This document shows positions 7,869 to 17,246 of a stretch of DNA of 64,000 bases, in pieces (within the stretch, counting starts at the first letter, position 1; every line of letters starts with the position of its first letter). The DNA is from Salipiger pentaromativorans (GTDB lineage Bacteria; Pseudomonadota; Alphaproteobacteria; Rhodobacterales; Rhodobacteraceae): contig NZ_JAMDHK010000002.1 of the NCBI RefSeq assembly GCF_024721115.1, forward strand, positions 496,001-560,000. The letters are read 5' to 3'. A program made the position numbers and the translations under genes. The notes beneath the pieces are model-generated. The model saw only the letters and a program-made list of their open reading frames with translations, had not been told where the DNA came from and ran no database searches.

Positions 7869-8687
7869 CTACAAGTCCTGCGCGATCATCTGCTGCGCCG
7901 CCGCCAGACCCAGCGCGTAGGAAATATCGTCATACATCGCGTTGAACCCGGCAAAGAGCGCCTGGTTCATCGCCCTGCCCTCGGCGCTCGAGGACAGCGC
8001 CACATAGGCCTTGAGATCGGCGTCCGACACCGGGCCATAGGCCATGAGCAGATAGGCATAGAGCCATTCACGCGTGTCGGCGCGGGTGTCGGGCTCCTGC
8101 GACCAGACCTCGTCGAGAATGTCGCGTTCGGACATCTCCATCGCGCCGCCATTCACCAGCCCCAGATAGAACTGGTAGCTCGCGTTGAGCGCCCCCACCA
8201 CATTCGTCTCGATCAGGTCGTTGGCCTGCACGAAGGCGCTGATCGTGCCGAGCCGCGGATCGGAGGATCCGTCGAGCCCGCGGAACGCCTCGCGCGCGGC
8301 GTTTTCGACGTCGTTGTCGATCATGGTGCGGCGCGCCGAAAGCTCGACATCGACGATGCGCGCCCCTGTCTCGCCCGAGAAGAAGGCCAGCAGCGGCGTG
8401 GCATCGGTATCGCCGAAGCTCTCGGAGAAGCGGGCGCGCACCACCTCTTCCATGGCGTCGGTGTCATAGATGGTCGAGACGGCGGCCTGCCAGCCCTGGC
8501 TGGCGCCGCCGGGCAGCAGATCGACCGCCATTTCGCGCCCGTAATCCATACCCTCCTCGCGCATGATCTGCACGATCTCGGGCAGGCCCAGAAGATCGAG
8601 CAGCGCATCCGCCGGATCGGCCGGATCGGCGGCGGCCGGCAGGGCAAGGACAGCGGCAAAGAGACAGGCGGCAAAGCGCAGGGCCAT
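7869..8687 (-). CDS. DUF2059 domain-containing exported protein
   Basis: A 272-residue protein with a clear Sec signal peptide (MALRFAACLFAAVLALPAAADP). The mature part is helical and acidic, and contains the segment VVRARFSESFGDTDATPLLAFFSGETGARIV, written here only as its core TPLLAFFSGETGARI, which is characteristic of DUF2059 proteins. Function is unknown; it is expected to be periplasmic. It precedes rplU-rpmA in the same direction but has its own terminator, so it is probably a separate unit. Confidence 0.85.
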   Translation of the reverse strand: MALRFAACLFAAVLALPAAADPADPADALLDLLGLPEIVQIMREEGMDYGREMAVDLLPGGASQGWQAAVSTIYDTDAMEEVVRARFSESFGDTDATPLLAFFSGETGARIVDVELSARRTMIDNDVENAAREAFRGLDGSSDPRLGTISAFVQANDLIETNVVGALNASYQFYLGLVNGGAMEMSERDILDEVWSQEPDTRADTREWLYAYLLMAYGPVSDADLKAYVALSSSAEGRAMNQALFAGFNAMYDDISYALGLAAAQQMIAQDL

Positions 8688-8809
8688 TCGGGAGATTCTC
8701 CGGTTCGCGGGTTATCCGCAGCCTAAGCCCGAGCCGGGTCTTTTCCAAGGCCGCAAGGGGCGTGCGTTGCCATGTGGCGGGTTGTGGCGCAGTTGGCGAA
8801 ATTTCCCTG

Positions 8810-8838
8810 TTGCACCGGGCGGCGCATCCCGCTAAACG
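8810..8838 (+). promoter_or_regulatory. Predicted promoter of tRNA-Ser
   Basis: TTGCAC (8810-8815) and TAAACG (8833-8838) are spaced by 17 bp and end 18 bp before the mature tRNA 5' end, an expected distance for a short-leader tRNA transcript. Confidence 0.55.
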
Positions 8839-8856
8839 GCCCCTCACGACCCCCGC

Positions 8857-8946
8857 GGAGAGGTGCCGGAGTGGTCGAACGGGGCGGTCTCGAAAACCGT
8901 TGTGGGCGCAAGTCCACCCAGGGTTCGAATCCCTGTCTCTCCGCCA
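8857..8946 (+). tRNA. tRNA-Ser (anticodon CGA)
   Basis: A 90-nt class II tRNA with the 3' CCA encoded. The acceptor arm GGAGAGG pairs with the 3' TCTCTCC. The anticodon loop CTCGAAA (8889-8895) gives anticodon CGA, reading UCG codons. A long variable arm (TGTGGGCGCAAGTCCACC) and the T-loop GGTTCGAATCC are present, all as expected for tRNA-Ser. Confidence 0.97.
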
Positions 8947-9204
8947 CTTGCCCTTGGTTTCGCATCGAAATCGGGCAAGTTGCCCACACGCCAGACATCC
9001 TTGCAGCGGCGCTGTCCGCATCCTCGGGGTTCCGGAAACAGGGCCAGCGAAAAGGATGCGCCCGGCACTGTCCCGGACAGCGCGGCGATGCACCGCGCCG
9101 GAAGACCGGCACGGTCCGAAAGATCGGCCATCTCCTGCCCTGCGTGACAGGGACACAGGCGACGGCCAACCAGGGCCCCCGCCCGCAAGCGCTCAAGGCC
9201 GGGC

Positions 9205-12200
9205 CTAGAGGATCATCGTCGCCGTGATGTCGGTAAGATCGACGTCCACAAAGGTGACCACGACCCCCTGGTCCTCGAACACCACATCCGCGCCGACCTC
9301 GGTCATATGCGCGATGGCATCCGCACCGTGGGCATAGCCGAAGCGGCTGAAGACGAGGCTGTCCCAGCTCTCGAGATCCATCACCCGATGCGCCCCCGGC
9401 CGTTCCGCGTCGAAGACGAACGTATCGCTCAGCAGACCGCCGTACAGCGTGTTCGAGCCCATGCCGGCCTCCAGCACGTCATCGGTGCCCTGCGCGCGAA
9501 TCCAGCTCTCCAGCCCGGCGGTGGTGGCGTTGATGAACTCCTGGCTCTGGATGAAGCCGCGGACCACATCGGCCCGGGACGCCCCGCTGGCCAGCTCGCC
9601 CGTCCAGCGGTCGAAACCGGCGGGATCGGGGGCGCGGTCCATCACGTTGTCATAGAGCATCGTCACAAAATCGGCGTCGTCCAGATCGCCATAGATGCTC
9701 TGGAACTCGCGGCTGTTCACGAAGCTCTCGATCACCGTGTCGAAGGACATGCCGCTGCCCAGACGGGTGCTCCAGTTCTGGAACCCGCCGAGATCGGGCG
9801 CCCGGTCGAGCGTCGCCTGATAGAGCCGGAAGACCTCGTCCGACCAGTCGGAGGCGAGATCGTCGAGCGCAAAGGCGATGGCCCGGTCGTTGGTGGCGGC
9901 GATGAATTGCGGGCTTTGCGAAAAGCCCAGCAGCACCTCGGCGCGGCTGCTCCCGCTTTCGAGCTCGCCGACCCAGCGCGCCAGCCCGGTCGGATCCGGG
10001 GCGCGGTCCAGAACGTTCTGATAGAGCAGTTCCACGAAGGCGACATCGTCGAGCGCGCCATAGGTCTTCTGGAACTGGGGTGCGTTCACGAAGCGCTCGG
10101 CCACCTGAAGCAGCGTCAGCTCGTCGGTCGCGATCCGCCCGGACCAGGCGGTATAACCGCCCGCGTCGGGGGTGCTGTCGAAGGCCGACTGGTAGAGACG
10201 GAAGACCTGGTTCGCGACGGTCAGCCCGTAAGAGGCCGCCACCGTCCCCTCGCCCGACAGCCAGTCGTTGCCCGGCCCGCCCAGCAGGTAGTCGGCACCC
10301 GAGACCCCGACCAGCACATCGTTGCCCGCCAGCCCGAAAAGCGCCTCTGCACCGGTGGTGCCGATCAGGATGTCACCGGACGGGGAACCCGAAACCGTCG
10401 CGATCTCGGTGCTCTCGAGGCTCTCGGGCGTGCCGAACCCGTCGGTATAGGAGACGGTCACGGTGATCTCATGCCCGGAATCGGCGGCAACGGGCTGGTA
10501 GGTGGCCCCCGTCGCCCCCGCGATCGGCGCGCCGTCGCGCAGCCATTGGTAGGACAGCGCGCCCAGACCGTCGGGATCCTGAAGGCCGACGATATGACTC
10601 CCCAGCCCGCCGGCCGGAATGTCATAGATCAGGATCGCGCCCGTCGGGGCGTCGTTCACATTGGCAACCGGCACGCTGGCGTCCGAGAGAACATGCTCGA
10701 GGCGCCCCGCGCCATCACGGTAGGACACCAGGACGGTGATCGCGTGGCCGACATCCTGCTGCGTCAGCTCGTAGGTCGCCGATGTGGCGCCCTCGATCTT
10801 GGTCCCGTCGCGCCACCAGTTGAATTGCAGATCGGTCATGCCATCGGCATCCACGATCTGCGAGGTGTCGGCCAGCAGCGTGTTGCCCTGCGCCAGCGCG
10901 CCCAGAATCTCGGGCTGTCCTTCCGGCGCCGCATTCAGTTCGTAGTTCTCGATGACCAGCCGGTAGGTGCCGTTCTCGGTCTCGACGAATACCGGCGACG
11001 AGAGGATCCCATCCGCCAGCAGCCCCGTGTCGCTCAGATAATCCGGGCTCGGGTCGTTGCGCTCGAACACCGGCAGCTCGAAGGAAGACACCACTTCGGG
11101 TTCGGGGCCGCTGAGGTCCAGCACCACACGCTGAACAAAAGGCGCCACGTCGTAATATGCGGTGGTCTTGGCGACATCCAGATAGTAGAGCCCGTCATCC
11201 CCTTCCTGCAGGTAGATCTCGGAGACGTGGTAGTGCTCGCCATATCTCGAAGCGGCCTGATCGCCCAGATCAATCTCGATCACCAGATCGCTGGACAGGC
11301 TCCGGATCTGCGCGGAAAAGACCGGGGTGAACCAATAGGAATTGGCAACCGCGAGAATATAGAGATCGTCCGTGAGCGGAATGACCTTCGGAGTCACATA
11401 AATGGGATCTTGCAAAAAGGTGAACGTGTCAGCGATTTCGAGCCCATCGGCACCGATCTTGACAAGCTGGGCATAAGATCCATGCGTGACGAGAAGCGCA
11501 TCGTCCGAAATCGCGTTCACGAATTTCCGATCGAAGCTCAGACCGGCGAAGTCTTTGGGCACAATCCCGAGGTTGATGTCTTCGAAAACGAGCGCGCCGT
11601 CTTCGAGCGTGAAGACCCGGAGATAGGTGTCCGCAACGGCGTCGGGATCGTTTCTGTCGAACTCCCACGCGGGGTCGTCATACAGAGCGTAGCCATAGTC
11701 CCCCACACTTCCGGTGCGGCGAATGCTCATGTGAATGGGAAATTCCCACGCCGGGTCGAACGCGCCGCTTGCGAGCTCCGTCCCGGTGGTCAGGTCGAAC
11801 GCCGCGAAGGTCACCTCGTTCTCGCCATAGAACAGCGCGTAGGCCGTGTCTTCCTCCGTCCGGATAACGGCGTCCGGCTCCACAGGATACAGAAGCTCGG
11901 TCTCGATCACCTCGGACAACAGCAGCTCTCGCGGTCTGTCGTCCACCGTGCCACCGCTCTGCACCTGAAAGACCGTCTCTTCGCCGGCATTGTCGATGAC
12001 GGTCACGGTCGCGGTAACCTCCAGCCCGTAATGGGCTTGCAGCAGCCGCAGCATCGGTCCGGTGGCGCCCGGCAGCGGGATGTTTCCGACGGCCCAAGCG
12101 TATTGGATCTCGGCAATGCCGTCGATGTCGCTCACCGAGGACACGTCCACCGCCAGCACCTGCCCCACCCGGAGCTCACCGGTAAGCTCCGGCAGGCCCG

Positions 12201-13647
12201 CGCCCGGGTTCTCCACATTGACCACGCTGTCGGTGGCCGGGCTTTCGATCAGATCGACAAACCCGTCCAGATCGGTATGCGCCACCACGACCGAGATCGC
12301 CGCGCCGACATCGTCCTGCGTCAGCGCATAGGTCGCCTGGTCCGAGTCCTGTACAAGCTGATCGTCGCGATACCAGCGATAGCTCAGCGTCCCGATCCCA
12401 TTGCCGTCCTCTAGCATCGCGACGGCGGTTAGAACCTGCTCTTCCTCGGCGGTCCCGGAAATCTCCACCGTGCCGGTTGTCGGTTGATTCAAAACGATAA
12501 TCTGTCTGAAGATCCCGTATCCGTCGCCATCCTGCGTGTTGCTCTGCCAGCTCACCATGGCATTGCCGTCATCGAGAATATCGACCACGGGCGCGCTCTG
12601 GATGCTGCTGTCGAAACTGTTGATCTGCTGCGCCCGGCCGATCCTTTGCCCGGCGCTGTCGTAGAGCTTGCCGAAGACCTCGACATCGCCCGTGGCAGAA
12701 TCGCCATCCTGATACACGACGAGGAACCCGCCGGTCGGCACCGCCACCACGCTGGGAAGCGCCGCCTGATCGCCCACATCCGAATCGATGCGGAACTCCG
12801 ATCCGAGCGGCGCGCCGGACGTGTCGAACATCCGCCCGAAGATCCCTCCGGTCGTATCGTCCTGCCACACCGCGACCAGCCCGCCATCGGCCAGCACCGC
12901 GACATCCGGGGCCGCCCGCAGCCCGGTCGCGCTCTCGTTGACCTGGATCTCGGCACCGATCGGCAAGCCGTCCGCATCGAGGAACCGCGCGACGATGTCC
13001 ACCGTCGTGCCATCCGCCGAGGCCGAGGACCAGACCGCCAGAAGCCGCCCGTCCGCCAGCGCCGTGACCGCCGGTTCGGCCTGGGCATTCAGGACGGTGG
13101 CGTTGATCTGATATTCGGCACCGGAGACCGCGCCCAACGAATCCACCTGCCGCGCGAAAATCCCCCAGTTCGAGCCGTCCTGATCCAGCACCTGCCAAAC
13201 CACGGTCAGACCGCCATCCGCGCGTTCGATCACGCTGGGATTGCTGCGAACACTGTCCGAGGGGGCCGAGACCTCGACCGCGCTCCCGACCGCCTGCCCG
13301 TCCGCATCGAAGCGCTGAACAAGGATCGCGCCGAAGGGGCTGTCGCCGGAGCTGTCTTTCCAGGACAGGGCGAATCCACCATCCGCGAGCGGCGTGACAA
13401 AGGGCGACTGCGCGTCTTCGGACGCGCCGGCGATCGCGAATTCGCCGCCGACAGGGGCGCCCGAAGCGTCGAAAACCTGTCCAAACAGGCCCGATTGCGC
13501 CGGATCCGACGCCGCGCTTTGCCAGATTTCGACGACACCACCGCCGGAAAGAACCGTTATGGACGGCGTGCGCTGATTCCCCGCCGTTTCCGAATTGACC
13601 TGGAATTCATCCGCAACCGCGGCAAAACCCGTAAGCGATATAGACAT
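9205..13647 (-). CDS. Giant exported protein with Ig-like repeats and DUF4214 domains
   Basis: A protein of about 1480 residues. The first ~430 residues hold seven copies of a ~55-residue repeat with cores such as ADGGLVAVWQD and GAPVGGEF. Ig/cadherin-like modules (SYRWYRDDQLV, QYAWAVGN, QFNWWRDGT, SYQWLRDGA) follow, interrupted at roughly 590-900 by an unrelated segment. Then come a short degenerate RTX-like stretch (GNDVLVG, GPGNDWLSG), two DUF4214 domains with four LYxxxLDRAPD-type repeats, and a C-terminus typical of type I secretion substrates (DVDLTDITATMIL). There is no Sec signal, which fits type I export. The ATG at 13647 (MSISLTGF) is preferred to a TTG at 13686. No transporter gene is adjacent. 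It may be an adhesin or S-layer-like protein. Confidence 0.85.
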   Translation of the reverse strand: MSISLTGFAAVADEFQVNSETAGNQRTPSITVLSGGGVVEIWQSAASDPAQSGLFGQVFDASGAPVGGEFAIAGASEDAQSPFVTPLADGGFALSWKDSSGDSPFGAILVQRFDADGQAVGSAVEVSAPSDSVRSNPSVIERADGGLTVVWQVLDQDGSNWGIFARQVDSLGAVSGAEYQINATVLNAQAEPAVTALADGRLLAVWSSASADGTTVDIVARFLDADGLPIGAEIQVNESATGLRAAPDVAVLADGGLVAVWQDDTTGGIFGRMFDTSGAPLGSEFRIDSDVGDQAALPSVVAVPTGGFLVVYQDGDSATGDVEVFGKLYDSAGQRIGRAQQINSFDSSIQSAPVVDILDDGNAMVSWQSNTQDGDGYGIFRQIIVLNQPTTGTVEISGTAEEEQVLTAVAMLEDGNGIGTLSYRWYRDDQLVQDSDQATYALTQDDVGAAISVVVAHTDLDGFVDLIESPATDSVVNVENPGAGLPELTGELRVGQVLAVDVSSVSDIDGIAEIQYAWAVGNIPLPGATGPMLRLLQAHYGLEVTATVTVIDNAGEETVFQVQSGGTVDDRPRELLLSEVIETELLYPVEPDAVIRTEEDTAYALFYGENEVTFAAFDLTTGTELASGAFDPAWEFPIHMSIRRTGSVGDYGYALYDDPAWEFDRNDPDAVADTYLRVFTLEDGALVFEDINLGIVPKDFAGLSFDRKFVNAISDDALLVTHGSYAQLVKIGADGLEIADTFTFLQDPIYVTPKVIPLTDDLYILAVANSYWFTPVFSAQIRSLSSDLVIEIDLGDQAASRYGEHYHVSEIYLQEGDDGLYYLDVAKTTAYYDVAPFVQRVVLDLSGPEPEVVSSFELPVFERNDPSPDYLSDTGLLADGILSSPVFVETENGTYRLVIENYELNAAPEGQPEILGALAQGNTLLADTSQIVDADGMTDLQFNWWRDGTKIEGATSATYELTQQDVGHAITVLVSYRDGAGRLEHVLSDASVPVANVNDAPTGAILIYDIPAGGLGSHIVGLQDPDGLGALSYQWLRDGAPIAGATGATYQPVAADSGHEITVTVSYTDGFGTPESLESTEIATVSGSPSGDILIGTTGAEALFGLAGNDVLVGVSGADYLLGGPGNDWLSGEGTVAASYGLTVANQVFRLYQSAFDSTPDAGGYTAWSGRIATDELTLLQVAERFVNAPQFQKTYGALDDVAFVELLYQNVLDRAPDPTGLARWVGELESGSSRAEVLLGFSQSPQFIAATNDRAIAFALDDLASDWSDEVFRLYQATLDRAPDLGGFQNWSTRLGSGMSFDTVIESFVNSREFQSIYGDLDDADFVTMLYDNVMDRAPDPAGFDRWTGELASGASRADVVRGFIQSQEFINATTAGLESWIRAQGTDDVLEAGMGSNTLYGGLLSDTFVFDAERPGAHRVMDLESWDSLVFSRFGYAHGADAIAHMTEVGADVVFEDQGVVVTFVDVDLTDITATMIL

Positions 13648-13799
13648 GTCGTAAAGCCCAAACCTGAACAAAACCCTAATTTCCAATTATGGGTATAATT
13701 CAGCCTATTGTCGCGCAACTTATAATAGAGGGCTGAGCGGGTTCCCGCTGTTCCGCTTCCGGCACCCATCCGGCCTTAAGGACGACAGGACACGCCCGC

Positions 13800-14717
13800 T
13801 CATCGCCTGAGACGGGGCCAGGCGCCGCTGGCCAGCAGCACGCCGCCGATGGCCAGCGCCACACCGGCCCATTGCGACAGCGCGGGCATCCTTCCGAACC
13901 CCATGGCGATCAGCAGCGCCGAGACCGGCACCAGATTGAACAGGACCGAGGTCGGGCCCGGGCCGCGCTGGCGGATGCCGGTCTGCCAGAAGGCGAAAGC
14001 GGCGGTCGATCCCGCCAGCGCCATCCAGAGCGTGGCCCCCCAGACGGCGGGCGCCGCCGAGGCGAAGGTGGTCAGCGGCGCCTCGAAGATCCAGGCGGCG
14101 AGGCCAAGCGCCGCCGTGCCCGACAGCATCGTCCAGGCGGTGGTTTCCAACGGCGTCGCCTCGTGAACCCAATGGCGGCAGCCCACCGTGTAAAGCGCCC
14201 AGCACAGGCTGCCCGCGAGGATGATCAGGTCGCCGCCGGTCAGCACCGCCCCCGAGAAGGCCCCGACCGTCAGGGCGATGCCGCAGAGGCTGATGGCCAT
14301 ACCCAGCAACATGCGCGGCGCCGGGCGGCGGCGCAGCAAGAGCGCCTCCATCAAGGTCGTCGTCAGTGGGCTGGTGCCCATGATCAGCGCCCCCGTCACC
14401 GGGCTGGCGCTGCGCATCCCCAGGAAAAGCGCCGCATTGAACGCCGCGATCCCGATCAGGCCAAGAAGCGCGAAAGCCGCGAGATTGCGGCGCAACGCGC
14501 CCAGGCCCGGCCCGACCGAGAGCCGCATCCAGAGCAGCGTCACCACAGCCGCCAGCGCAAAACGCCCTGCGGCGGCACTCAAAGGCGGGCTGCCCTCGAG
14601 CACGATGCGGGTGGCCTCGAAATTCGAGCCCCAGAAAATCGCGGCAAGCGCGCTGAGAACAAAGGCCCGGCGATCGGCCCCGCCTCCGCGCGGTGCGGTC
14701 AGGTCGGCATTGGTCAT
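13800..14717 (-). CDS. EamA/DMT family transporter
   Basis: A 305-residue inner-membrane protein with ten predicted hydrophobic helices in two EamA repeats (first begins ALAAIFWGSNFEATRIVLEG, second LIILAGSLCWALYTVG). It belongs to the drug/metabolite transporter superfamily and may export an amino acid or other metabolite; the substrate is unknown. AGGAGA stands 6 nt before the ATG at 14717, which decides the start; longer frames into the facing gene are spurious. It is divergent from a LysR regulator, the usual layout for a regulator and its target exporter. Confidence 0.92.
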   Translation of the reverse strand: MTNADLTAPRGGGADRRAFVLSALAAIFWGSNFEATRIVLEGSPPLSAAAGRFALAAVVTLLWMRLSVGPGLGALRRNLAAFALLGLIGIAAFNAALFLGMRSASPVTGALIMGTSPLTTTLMEALLLRRRPAPRMLLGMAISLCGIALTVGAFSGAVLTGGDLIILAGSLCWALYTVGCRHWVHEATPLETTAWTMLSGTAALGLAAWIFEAPLTTFASAAPAVWGATLWMALAGSTAAFAFWQTGIRQRGPGPTSVLFNLVPVSALLIAMGFGRMPALSQWAGVALAIGGVLLASGAWPRLRR

Positions 14718-14813
14718 AAAGACTCTCCTGCAAGATCGCGGCCAGGCTCGCATTCCGAAAATCGTGCGGATATAGCCAGAATACCCGATCCGTTTTCCAA
14801 AAATGGAACACTC

Positions 14814-15680
14814 ATGGACCGATTGAACTGGGACGATGTCCGTCTGTTCCTTGCCCTGGCCCGCGAGGGCACGCTTTCCGGGGCCGCCCGGCAGCTCGGG
14901 CTGGGGGTCGCGACGATGTCGCGGCGGATCGAGCGCATGGAACAGGTGATGCAGAGCCCGTTGTTCCTGCGTCATCAGCAGGGCGTGGATCTGACGGATC
15001 AGGGGGCGGCGCTGCTGCCGCGCGCCGAGGCGGTGGAGCTTTCCATGCTGGCACTGCGCCAGGATGCGGCGGCCGAGGCGGAGATCCGCGGAATGGTCCG
15101 GCTTGCCAGCATCGAGAGCCTGATTTCGCCCGTGGTCCTGCCGGCGCTGGCGCCCCTGCTCGCGCAGAACCCCGGGCTCGACATCGAGGTGCGCTATGGG
15201 CCGGGGCCGGTCAACCTGCACCGGCACGATGCCGATCTCGCCCTGCGCATGATCGCGCCGGACAGCGGCAATCTGACGGTGCGGCGGGTGGCCACGGTGG
15301 GCTTCGGCCTTTACGGCCCGCCCGATGCGCCGCGGCCCACGCGCGGCGTGACCTGGCCCGACACCGAAACCTTCGACCTGCTGAGAACCTGGACGCGGGC
15401 CATGCTGCCCGACGCGGCGGGGCAGCTCATGCTCAACACGCTGGAGGCGCAGGTCGCGGCGGTGCGGGACGGGCTTGGCATCGGCATCCTGCCGCATTTC
15501 CTTGCGCGACGGGCAGGATTGCACCTGCTGGCGGCTGCGCTGCCGGACGGCAGCCTCATGGAGCGCCCGGTGCTGCTGGTCACCCATGCCGACCTTGCCG
15601 CCTCAAGGCGCATCCAGGCCGTCGCCGAGGCGATCACGCGGCAGCTTCGGGAGATGCGGCAGGAGCTGATAGAAGGATAA
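14814..15680 (+). CDS. LysR family transcriptional regulator
   Basis: A 288-residue LysR regulator. The N-terminal winged helix-turn-helix reads LNWDDVRLFLALAREGTLS and GVATMSRRIERMEQ; the C-terminal part is a substrate-binding-like effector domain (about 90-285). It shares the 96-bp intergenic region 14718-14813 with the divergent EamA transporter and probably controls it. The inducer is unknown. The frame is open far upstream, but that is antisense to the transporter; the start at 14814 matches the family N-terminus. Confidence 0.93.
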   Translation: MDRLNWDDVRLFLALAREGTLSGAARQLGLGVATMSRRIERMEQVMQSPLFLRHQQGVDLTDQGAALLPRAEAVELSMLALRQDAAAEAEIRGMVRLASIESLISPVVLPALAPLLAQNPGLDIEVRYGPGPVNLHRHDADLALRMIAPDSGNLTVRRVATVGFGLYGPPDAPRPTRGVTWPDTETFDLLRTWTRAMLPDAAGQLMLNTLEAQVAAVRDGLGIGILPHFLARRAGLHLLAAALPDGSLMERPVLLVTHADLAASRRIQAVAEAITRQLREMRQELIEG

Positions 15681-15844
15681 AAGGTATTAAAAAATCATAT
15701 AAAACAGAATGTTGAAACGAAAATCTCATCTATCAAACTCAATTTCCAACATAACAATCTGAAAATGCGTTATTATGTGGCGAATACGGTCTCTCCGCCC
15801 GGAAGATCCGACGCAGGCGGATCGCGCCCCGGACCGCCCGAGCG
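15681..15844. other. AT-rich convergent intergenic patch
   Basis: The 164 bp between the ends of the LysR and patatin genes contain about 100 bp (15680-15782) that are strikingly AT-rich against the GC-rich surroundings. No open frame, hairpin terminator or repeat was recognised in it. Confidence 0.6.
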
Positions 15845-16879
15845 TCAGGAGAACATCGCGCGCAGATCGGCGGTCTGGCGTTCGCCCAGATGCGCGCCGT
15901 GATCGGTGAGGAACGATCCGGCGGCGCGGCGTCCCGCGGCCTTGAGCTGCGCGATGACCGAGGGCAGCGGCACCATCTTGGTCGCCACCGAAAGCTCGTT
16001 CATCAGCGTGTCGTCGGCGATCATATGCACGCGCAGACGCTTCATCGCGCCCTTCTTGATCGCGCCGCTTTCGATCAGCCGCTGCACGAATTCGATGGCC
16101 CGCAGGTCGCGCAGGAGCCCCGCGTTGAAGCTGATCTCATTGATCCGGTTCTGGATTTCCGGCGGCGTCACCGGCAGCGCCTCGCGCTCGAGCGGGTTGA
16201 TATTGACGATCACCAGATCCTCGGGCAGCTCGGGCTTGTAGAGCGGGAACAGCGCCGGGTTGCCGGTATAGCCGCCGTCCCAGAACGCCTCGATCACACC
16301 GGTCTGCGGGTCCTCCAGCTCGACCGCCTGGAACAGCGTCGGCAGGCAGGCAGAGGCGAGGATCGCCTTGGGGCACAGCTTGTCCCCTTCAAAGACCCGC
16401 ACCTTGCCGTCGCGCACCGAGGTCGCGCAGACAAAGAACTCGGGGCCCTCATGGGCGCAGATCGACCCGAAATCGAGCTTCTCCACAATCCGTTCCAGCG
16501 GGTTCTGGTAGAGCGGCCCCCAGATATAGGGCGAGAGCATGCGCCCCACCGCCTCGCCGGCAGTATAGGGCAGCGAATATTGCACTGTCCGGCTGACCAG
16601 CCCGGGATCCGGCAGCCAGGCATGCATCCAGTCCGGCACCGACATGTCGCGCAGCCCCGCCACCTCGTGCCAGAGCCAGTCCAGCGTCTCGCGCGCGCCG
16701 GCGCGCCCGCCGCGCACCAGCCCCGCCTTCAGCGCGGCGCCGTTCAGTGCCCCCGCCGAGGTGCCCGAGATCGCCGCGATCTCGATCTCTTCCTCTTCCA
16801 GAAGCCGGTCGAGGACTCCCCAGGTGAAGGCGCCATGCGCACCGCCACCTTGCAGCGCGATCGTAATCCGCAACGTCAT
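15845..16879 (-). CDS. Patatin-like phospholipase family protein
   Basis: A 344-residue patatin-domain hydrolase. The oxyanion loop GGGAHGAF (11-18), the nucleophile elbow ISGTSAG (Ser41) and the catalytic Asp in FWDGGYTGNPAL form the complete Ser-Asp dyad. It probably cleaves acyl chains from lipids in the cytosol or at the membrane, like RssA/YchK-type proteins. There is no signal peptide. It lies downstream of the pentapeptide and dehydrogenase genes on the same strand, consistent with a lipid or storage-polymer link. Confidence 0.93.
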   Translation of the reverse strand: MTLRITIALQGGGAHGAFTWGVLDRLLEEEEIEIAAISGTSAGALNGAALKAGLVRGGRAGARETLDWLWHEVAGLRDMSVPDWMHAWLPDPGLVSRTVQYSLPYTAGEAVGRMLSPYIWGPLYQNPLERIVEKLDFGSICAHEGPEFFVCATSVRDGKVRVFEGDKLCPKAILASACLPTLFQAVELEDPQTGVIEAFWDGGYTGNPALFPLYKPELPEDLVIVNINPLEREALPVTPPEIQNRINEISFNAGLLRDLRAIEFVQRLIESGAIKKGAMKRLRVHMIADDTLMNELSVATKMVPLPSVIAQLKAAGRRAAGSFLTDHGAHLGERQTADLRAMFS

Positions 16880-16920
16880 CTCTTACCCCTAACAGATTGA
16901 ACCAGCGCGGGAATCGCGCC

Positions 16921-17202
16921 TCATCCCTGTTCCCATTTCTCGAGCAATGCGGTCACCGGAATACCGTTGATCGTCATCCCCTCGAGATTGGCGTCGGTGA
17001 TCGCCAGCCCCGTCAGGTTGGCGTTGCTGATCTCGGCCCCCTGAAACGAGACATTGGCGAACCGTCCCTCGGCGAGCGTGACATTCTCCACCAGGACGCC
17101 CGCCATGTTCACATCGTTGAACCGAGCGCCCGCGAGCACGGATTCCGAAAAATCCGCGCCCTTCAGGCTCACGCGGCTGAAGCGCGACCCGCAGAGATAC
17201 AT
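16921..17202 (-). CDS. Pentapeptide repeat-containing protein
   Basis: A small protein of about 93 residues made almost entirely of A(D/N)LXX-type pentapeptide repeats (SLKGADFSESVLAGARF, then ISNANLTGLAITDANLEG), which fold as a right-handed quadrilateral beta-helix. It ends GMTINGIPVTALLEKWEQG, a tail common in small bacterial members. The only in-frame ATG is at 17202; a TTG at 17250 overlaps the stop of the upstream dehydrogenase gene and would add 16 residues with tight translational coupling. I list the ATG but cannot exclude the TTG. Function unknown. Confidence 0.8.
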   Translation of the reverse strand: MYLCGSRFSRVSLKGADFSESVLAGARFNDVNMAGVLVENVTLAEGRFANVSFQGAEISNANLTGLAITDANLEGMTINGIPVTALLEKWEQG

Positions 17203-17246
17203 ATTGTCGATCTCGAGCCGGTCGCGCCCCGCCTCGGCCTCGCCGC

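Noticed and set aside
9307-12414. Plus-strand frame of 1035 codons inside the giant DUF4214 gene
   Set aside because: Shadow of the repeat-rich minus-strand gene, which has clear domains.
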